A stretch of 64,000 bases of DNA from Arthrobacter citreus. GTDB taxonomy: Bacteria > Actinomycetota > Actinomycetes > Actinomycetales > Micrococcaceae. The DNA is taken from positions 1-64,000 of the forward strand of contig NZ_VTFV01000008.1 of NCBI RefSeq assembly GCF_009192745.1, given 5' to 3'. Shown piece by piece: positions 59,628 to 64,000 of this stretch. How positions within the stretch are numbered: position 1 is the stretch's first letter; the number at the start of each line of letters is the position of its first letter. The position numbers were made by a program, and so were the translations under genes. The notes beneath the pieces are model-generated. The model saw only the letters and a list, made by a program, of their open reading frames with translations. It made no database searches and was not told the DNA's origin.

Positions 59628-60397
59628 GTCACTGATCCCAGCTGTCCGTAGTCTGCGTGAACGGTATCGCCCTTGTGGACCCACATCGGACGGGTGAAGG
59701 AACCGGCCAGGATGATCTCCCCGGCGCCGAGGCTCGCTCCGTGGGCTGCAATCTTGTTTGCCAGCCAGTAAACGCCGGCGGCGGGGTGGTTCAGCACTCC
59801 GGCAGCCACACCGGTTTCCTCGATGGTCTGGTTCTTGTACAGCAGGGCGGAGATCCAGCGGAGGTCGACGTCGTCCACCTTCACCGGCCGCCCGCCAACC
59901 ACCATGGCACCCATCGCCGCGTTGTCCGCGATGGTGTCGACAATGGTGCGGCCTTCCATTTCGATCCGGGAATCGAGGATCTCCAGGGCCGGAACCACAT
60001 ACTCGGTGGCATCCAGGACGTCGAAGATGGTGCAGTTCGGCCCGGAGAGGGGCTTGCCCAGCACAAACGCCAGCTCCACTTCGATGCGCGGATGCGTGTA
60101 CGCGTCCCACTGCACCGTGCAGCCGTTTTCAAGGATCATGTTGTCGAAGATGACGCCGTAGTCCGGTTCCGTGATCCCCGTGGCGTCCTGCATGGCCTTC
60201 GAGGTCAGGCCGATCTTGCGGCCTGCCAGCTTCCGGCCCTGCTCCTGCATCCGCCGGCTCCACAGTTCCTGGACGGCGTAGGAGTCCTCCACCGTCATCT
60301 CCGGATACCGCGCGGTGAGCCGGGGTACCGGCGTGCGGCTGGCGCCCGCGGTTACGAGCTCATCGGCAATCTTTTCTATGGTCTGTTTCTCGAGCAC
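59612..60397 (-). CDS. hpaH: 2-oxo-hepta-3-ene-1,7-dioate hydratase (HpaH-like)
   Basis: The 261-aa product starts VLEKQTIEKIADELVTAG (GTG at 60397; a GTG at 60472 would add 25 residues). It has KIGLTSKAMQDATGITEPDY, the metal-binding HPRIEVELAFVLGKPL and GVYWLANKIAAHGASLGAGE, all typical of HpaH/MhpD hydratases. With HpaI it would convert a ring-cleavage product to pyruvate and an aldehyde. No upstream ring-cleavage genes are in the window. Confidence 0.85.
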   Translation of the reverse strand: MLEKQTIEKIADELVTAGASRTPVPRLTARYPEMTVEDSYAVQELWSRRMQEQGRKLAGRKIGLTSKAMQDATGITEPDYGVIFDNMILENGCTVQWDAYTHPRIEVELAFVLGKPLSGPNCTIFDVLDATEYVVPALEILDSRIEMEGRTIVDTIADNAAMGAMVVGGRPVKVDDVDLRWISALLYKNQTIEETGVAAGVLNHPAAGVYWLANKIAAHGASLGAGEIILAGSFTRPMWVHKGDTVHADYGQLGSVTCRFE

Positions 60398-60448
60398 GCT
60401 TACTGCACCACTTTCGAAGGAACACTGGTCCGATCCATACGGCTGAAA

Positions 60449-60466
60449 TGGATTGTATATGATCCA
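60449..60466. promoter_or_regulatory. palindromic operator candidate upstream of hpaH
   Basis: TGGATTGTATATGATCCA is an 18-base palindrome (TGGAT/ATCCA arms, TATA centre, two wobble positions) 52 bases before the chosen hpaH start. The form is typical of GntR/IclR operators. Confidence 0.55.
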
Positions 60467-60522
60467 GGACACATTGGAGTGGAAAAGAAGCGCCTGCGCG
60501 GCACTCCATTACGCTTGAGTCT

Positions 60523-61617
60523 GTGCCCATCTTCCGCGCCCGCAGACTGCGCCCCGCCCGAATGGTGGCTGCTGGAACGGCGGCCGCGGCGGTCGCAGCT
60601 GCCTTCGTGTACTCTCCGTGGCCGGCAGCCCTGTTGATCCGTGGCGTTTTCCACCGCGGTGCCAGGCAGCTGGTGGCCCAGATGGAGCCTTATGCGCCCG
60701 CTGTGACCGAACACCGCGGTATCAGGTACCAGGACGACGCCGGTACGCGGCGCCTCGATATCTACCTGCCTCCCGGACACACGGGAGAAACCCATGTGCC
60801 AGTTGTTTTCTGGGTTCACGGCGGAGCCTGGATTTCCGGCTCCCGCCGGGATATCGCCCCGTACCTGAGGATGCTCGCCGCACGCGGATTTGCCGCCGTC
60901 GGAGTCGACTACTCGGTGGCGCCGGGACGGATCTACCCGCAGGCGCTCCTGGAACTGGACCAGGCCGTCACCTTTCTTCAGGGCCATGCCGGAACATACG
61001 GCCTGGATATGGACAGGGTGGTCCTGGCCGGAGATTCCGCCGGAGCGCAGCTCGCGGCCCAGCTGGCAGCAGCAGTGTCCTCACCGGAATATGCGGCAGG
61101 CCTCGGAATCTCGCCTGCGCTGGCCGGCTCGCAGCTGCGCGGCACGCTGCTGCACTGCGGTGTCTATGATCTCGAGGCTATGGGGAAGCTGACGGGCGTT
61201 CTGGGCTGGGGCTTCCGCACGGCCCTGTGGGCCTACACCGGCAAGCGCAGGTTCAGCGAAAGCGCCGCCGCGGAACAGATGTCCGTCATCGCCCATGCCA
61301 CAGCAGCATTTCCGCCGGCGTTCATCAGCGGCGGAAACGGCGACGGGCTTACCAGTGCACAATCGGTACCCTTCGCGGCGCGGCTGGAGGACCTTGGCGT
61401 TGCGGTAACCCGCAGGTTCTGGCCCCAGGACCTCTCTCCTGCCCTGCCGCACGAGGCACAGTTCCAGTTCTCGCGGCCTGAGGCACGCGCAGTCCTGGAC
61501 GAAACGGCCGGCTTCCTCGACAGCGTGTTCCGGGGGCAGCAGGATGGCCCGCAGGCACAAGGTTTCCAAGAAGGCACCACCGATTCCGTCCAACCAGCTG
61601 AGCGGTCTACCGCTTAG
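60523..61617 (+). CDS. alpha/beta hydrolase (esterase)
   Basis: The 364-aa protein has an N-terminal membrane segment (AAGTAAAAVAAAFVYSPWPAA), an oxyanion-hole HGGAWISG near residue 97 and the Ser nucleophile in VVLAGDSAGAQLAAQLA. The Asp of the triad is likely in SGGNGDGLTS, the His in ALPHEAQFQF. It resembles hormone-sensitive-lipase-type carboxylesterases. GTG at 60523. Substrate unknown. The DUF5129 gene follows 22 bases later. Confidence 0.82.
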   Translation: MPIFRARRLRPARMVAAGTAAAAVAAAFVYSPWPAALLIRGVFHRGARQLVAQMEPYAPAVTEHRGIRYQDDAGTRRLDIYLPPGHTGETHVPVVFWVHGGAWISGSRRDIAPYLRMLAARGFAAVGVDYSVAPGRIYPQALLELDQAVTFLQGHAGTYGLDMDRVVLAGDSAGAQLAAQLAAAVSSPEYAAGLGISPALAGSQLRGTLLHCGVYDLEAMGKLTGVLGWGFRTALWAYTGKRRFSESAAAEQMSVIAHATAAFPPAFISGGNGDGLTSAQSVPFAARLEDLGVAVTRRFWPQDLSPALPHEAQFQFSRPEARAVLDETAGFLDSVFRGQQDGPQAQGFQEGTTDSVQPAERSTA

Positions 61618-61639
61618 CCAACCTCCCGGGGGAACGACC

Positions 61640-63106
61640 ATGCGCAGAATCCTGCTCATCATTTCTGCCGCACTGCTGGCGCTCGCGGCACCGGCTGCGC
61701 CGGCTTTCGCCGTCGAACCGGTGGACATCATCGTGGAGGACACCGCCGGTGTCCTGGACCAGAACACGCTGCTGCCGGCGCTGGAGCAGATCCAGTTCCA
61801 CGAGCCGACGACCGTTGCGGTCTACACCTACCGCGGTGACCCGAACGCCGAATACCAGGACGGCGACACCGTCACGAATGAGGAAACCCTCCGGTTCGCC
61901 CGGGAAGAACACCCCGAATGGATCAGCGCGGACGGACAAAAGTGGGCGGACGGGCTGTTTATCTTCACCCTGGATCCCGACGGACGCTGGATCGGCACCT
62001 ACTTCGGCGAGGACCGCAAGGTGGACAGTGACCAGGCCCAGGCCATCCGGGACGAAGCGGCAGAGCTGTTCAAGGACGCGCAGTGGACCGACGGCACCAT
62101 CGCCGGCGTCGAGGAGGCGGCAAAACTGATCAACCGGCCCTGGTATCTCAACCCCGCAACCTGGATCGCTGGCGGCGCCCTGGTGCTCGCGGCTGGAGGA
62201 ACCTGGCTGACCATTGTGGCTGTGCGGCGCAAGCGCCTGACGACCAACCGTGAGCTGATCGCGAAAGCCGAAAAGTCCTACGCCAGTGTCAGCATGGATC
62301 TGGAAGCCACCGAGCTGAACGCCAACACGATTCCCGCCGAGTCACGCTACGGTGCCAAGGTGCTGGAAGAGCACCGCACCTTCCGCACCCGCTACAACAG
62401 GGCCACCGAGCTGGGAAACACTGTCCGGACATTCAGCGACAAGGACCTCAAGCGGGGCAGGACACGCAAACCGGTGGAGGAATTCGCCGAACTGGCAGCT
62501 GCACTGGACGGCATTGACGACGTCATCGCGGACACCAACACCCTGCTGAACATGGGCCCGGGCTGGCAGGCAGCCTGGGACCGGCAGGCCGCCCCGCTGC
62601 TGGCGGAACTGGACAAACTTGAAGACCTTTTCGCGCAGGACAAGACAGCCGGTTCGGCAACGGCGGCCGCGCTGCTCGCCTTCCGCACCGAGTGCCGGCG
62701 CCGGCTTCAGGGTGCTGCCGCCGCCCTGGCCAGCGGCTCGATGACTCCGGAGGAGGCCCTGGACATCCTCCGGGACTCCGGCAGCGAACTCGCTGAGCTG
62801 CTGAAGAACCACTCGGAGACGGTCATAGAAAAAGCGGCAAAGGACAGCTCGGAGAAGAAGCTGATGCGTGAGGCACTGGAGGAGGAACGCAGCCGCCCCC
62901 GCCGCTACCGCGACGGCTACCGTCCCGGCATCCTGGACACCGCCTACCCCAACTACGTCTGGTCCGTGGCGTCCTTCAACGCCGGCGTCCAGGCCGGAAA
63001 CGGCAAGATTGAATCGGCGCGGAGCTCCGCGTCCTCCGGTTCTTCCTCCGGGTACGGCTCCAGCGGCGGCAGCTTCAGCGGTTCAGGCAGCTCCTCCCGT
63101 TTCTAG
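61640..63106 (+). CDS. DUF5129 (TPM-like) secreted membrane protein
   Basis: The 488-aa protein has a signal peptide (LLIISAALLALAAPAAPAFA), a TPM-like outside domain (DIIVEDTAGVLDQNTLLPAL, WADGLFIFTLDPDGRWIGTYFGED), a membrane segment near residue 185 (WIAGGALVLAAGGTWLTIVA) and a long helical part. The tail is Gly/Ser-rich (SSGSSSGYGSSGGSFSGSGS), as in TPM proteins. Function unknown. ATG at 61640 follows GGGGGA. Confidence 0.8.
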   Translation: MRRILLIISAALLALAAPAAPAFAVEPVDIIVEDTAGVLDQNTLLPALEQIQFHEPTTVAVYTYRGDPNAEYQDGDTVTNEETLRFAREEHPEWISADGQKWADGLFIFTLDPDGRWIGTYFGEDRKVDSDQAQAIRDEAAELFKDAQWTDGTIAGVEEAAKLINRPWYLNPATWIAGGALVLAAGGTWLTIVAVRRKRLTTNRELIAKAEKSYASVSMDLEATELNANTIPAESRYGAKVLEEHRTFRTRYNRATELGNTVRTFSDKDLKRGRTRKPVEEFAELAAALDGIDDVIADTNTLLNMGPGWQAAWDRQAAPLLAELDKLEDLFAQDKTAGSATAAALLAFRTECRRRLQGAAAALASGSMTPEEALDILRDSGSELAELLKNHSETVIEKAAKDSSEKKLMREALEEERSRPRRYRDGYRPGILDTAYPNYVWSVASFNAGVQAGNGKIESARSSASSGSSSGYGSSGGSFSGSGSSSRF

Positions 63107-63183
63107 GGTCTCCGATTCCCAGCGCCTCGATCCGGCCTGCCGGATCGTGGACACCGCACGGCGCGCTGGCTAGGGTGTTCGGC

Positions 63184-64000
63184 ATGAACCCCGTGGACCC
63201 CGCTTCTTCGCTGCTGGATGACTTCTCGCTGGAAATGACCGGAAAGGACGTTCCCGCCCTGGCGGAGGCGCAGGGCCTCCTGCCCGCCGGAACCCGTATC
63301 AACGTGACGTTCCTGGGCAACGAGGATTTGCCGATGCGCCTGGCCGCCGCCTCGGCGGTAAAGGCCGGCGGGCACGTTCCCGTGCCGCATATCTCCGCAC
63401 GGCGGCTGGGATCGGCGGCCGAGCTGGAGAAATTCCTGGGAGCCCTGTCCGAGGCGGGAGCCGTGGAGAACGTCTTTGTGGTGGCCGGGGACCCGGCGGA
63501 GCCAATGGGACCGTACGAGGATTCGCTGGCCGTCATCGCGTCCGGACTGCCGGCGGCGCACGGAGCCAGGCACATCAGCATCTCCGGTTACCCCGAAGGC
63601 CATCCGGACATCGGTGAACAAACCCTGTGGTCCGCACTGGAACGGAAACTGGCCGCAGTAGAGGACCAAGGTCTGGACGCCTCGATCATCACCCAGTTCG
63701 GCTTCGATACCGCCCCCGTGCTCGCGTGGTGCGAGGAACTGCGCGCCCGGGGCATCGACGCGCCGGTGCGGATCGGAGTCCCGGGGCCGGCCGGAGTCAA
63801 ACGCCTGCTGGGCTACGCCCGCCGGTTCGGCGTTGGCACCTCCGCCTCCATCGCACACAAATACGGGTTCTCCCTGACGAACCTGCTCGGCACCGCGGGC
63901 CCGGACCGTTTCCTGAACCAGCTCGCTGCCGATCATGATCCTGCACGGCACGGAGTGGTGAAGCTGCACTTCTACACCTTTGGCGGCCTGCGCCCTACTG
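63184..64000 (+). CDS. methylenetetrahydrofolate reductase (partial, cut by window edge)
   Basis: The gene starts at the ATG at 63184 and runs past the right edge; 272 residues are visible. It has the MTHFR pattern: VKAGGHVPVPHISARRLGS, VVAGDPAEPMGPYEDSL, SISGYPEGHPDIGEQ and ITQFGFDTAPVLAWCEELRA with GIPGP-like GVPGPAGVKRLLGYA. This flavoprotein reduces methylene- to methyl-tetrahydrofolate. The full domain and C-terminus cannot be judged here. Confidence 0.85.
   Translation, partial: MNPVDPASSLLDDFSLEMTGKDVPALAEAQGLLPAGTRINVTFLGNEDLPMRLAAASAVKAGGHVPVPHISARRLGSAAELEKFLGALSEAGAVENVFVVAGDPAEPMGPYEDSLAVIASGLPAAHGARHISISGYPEGHPDIGEQTLWSALERKLAAVEDQGLDASIITQFGFDTAPVLAWCEELRARGIDAPVRIGVPGPAGVKRLLGYARRFGVGTSASIAHKYGFSLTNLLGTAGPDRFLNQLAADHDPARHGVVKLHFYTFGGLRPT

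Overview
The window is chromosomal DNA of a high-GC Gram-positive actinobacterium, most likely Arthrobacter or a close Micrococcaceae relative. The evidence is about 65% GC with strong third-position GC bias, frequent GTG and TTG starts, a DUF222/HNH protein, paired DUF6318 lipoproteins, a DUF5129 protein, and Actinobacteria-style polyamine and ethanolamine catabolic clusters. There is no rRNA, tRNA, CRISPR array, prophage or complete insertion sequence that I can support. About 55 protein genes are called. The last one (methylenetetrahydrofolate reductase) runs off the right edge.

Layout. 1-0.5 kb: very GC-rich imperfect tandem repeats, no gene. 0.5-5.1 kb: DUF222/HNH nuclease with internal low-complexity repeats, TSUP exporter, DUF1684 protein, MSMEG_6728-like protein. 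5.1-8.2 kb: four minus-strand genes for exported proteins (two DUF6318 lipoproteins flanking a PKD-like secreted protein, plus another lipoprotein). 8.3-10 kb: an orphan Stealth-type sugar-phosphate transferase. 10.1-16.8 kb: a GntR regulator divergent from an operon of ethanolamine-type permease, glutamine-synthetase-like enzyme, aldehyde dehydrogenase, C26 amidase and SDR. Together these read as a gamma-glutamylation route for ethanolamine or a similar amine. 16.9-26.8 kb: catalase, PPOX protein, phosphodiesterase, DoxX-like protein, two MDR dehydrogenases, YchJ, a Ser/Thr kinase, an NRAMP transporter. 26.8-30.6 kb: a degraded-looking PIN toxin pair, then two almost identical cold-shock genes flanking a glutaminase-STAS-cNMP-binding fusion. 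Both cold-shock genes carry a long structured 5' leader. 30.6-34.3 kb: miscellaneous enzymes.

34.4-53.5 kb is a large polyamine-use region: the potDABC importer, an Lrp/AsnC regulator leading an aminotransferase and a PuuB-like oxidase, a PucR regulator divergent from a methylmalonate/malonate-semialdehyde dehydrogenase plus aminotransferase, and an operon of amidohydrolase, second PuuB-like oxidase, cupin, aminobutyraldehyde-type dehydrogenase and carbamoylputrescine-amidase-like nitrilase. The genes could take imported putrescine or spermidine through aminoaldehydes to GABA, beta-alanine and acetyl-CoA. 53.5-64 kb: lactate dehydrogenase, gamma-glutamyltransferase with a GntR regulator, DUF1275 protein, GNAT, an HpaI/HpaH pair, an esterase, a DUF5129 protein and partial MTHFR.

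The most interesting non-coding signals are a dispersed family of 56-63 bp palindromes at gene 3' ends, with paired base changes between copies and a diverged sister element, and the shared cold-shock leaders containing a terminator-like hairpin.
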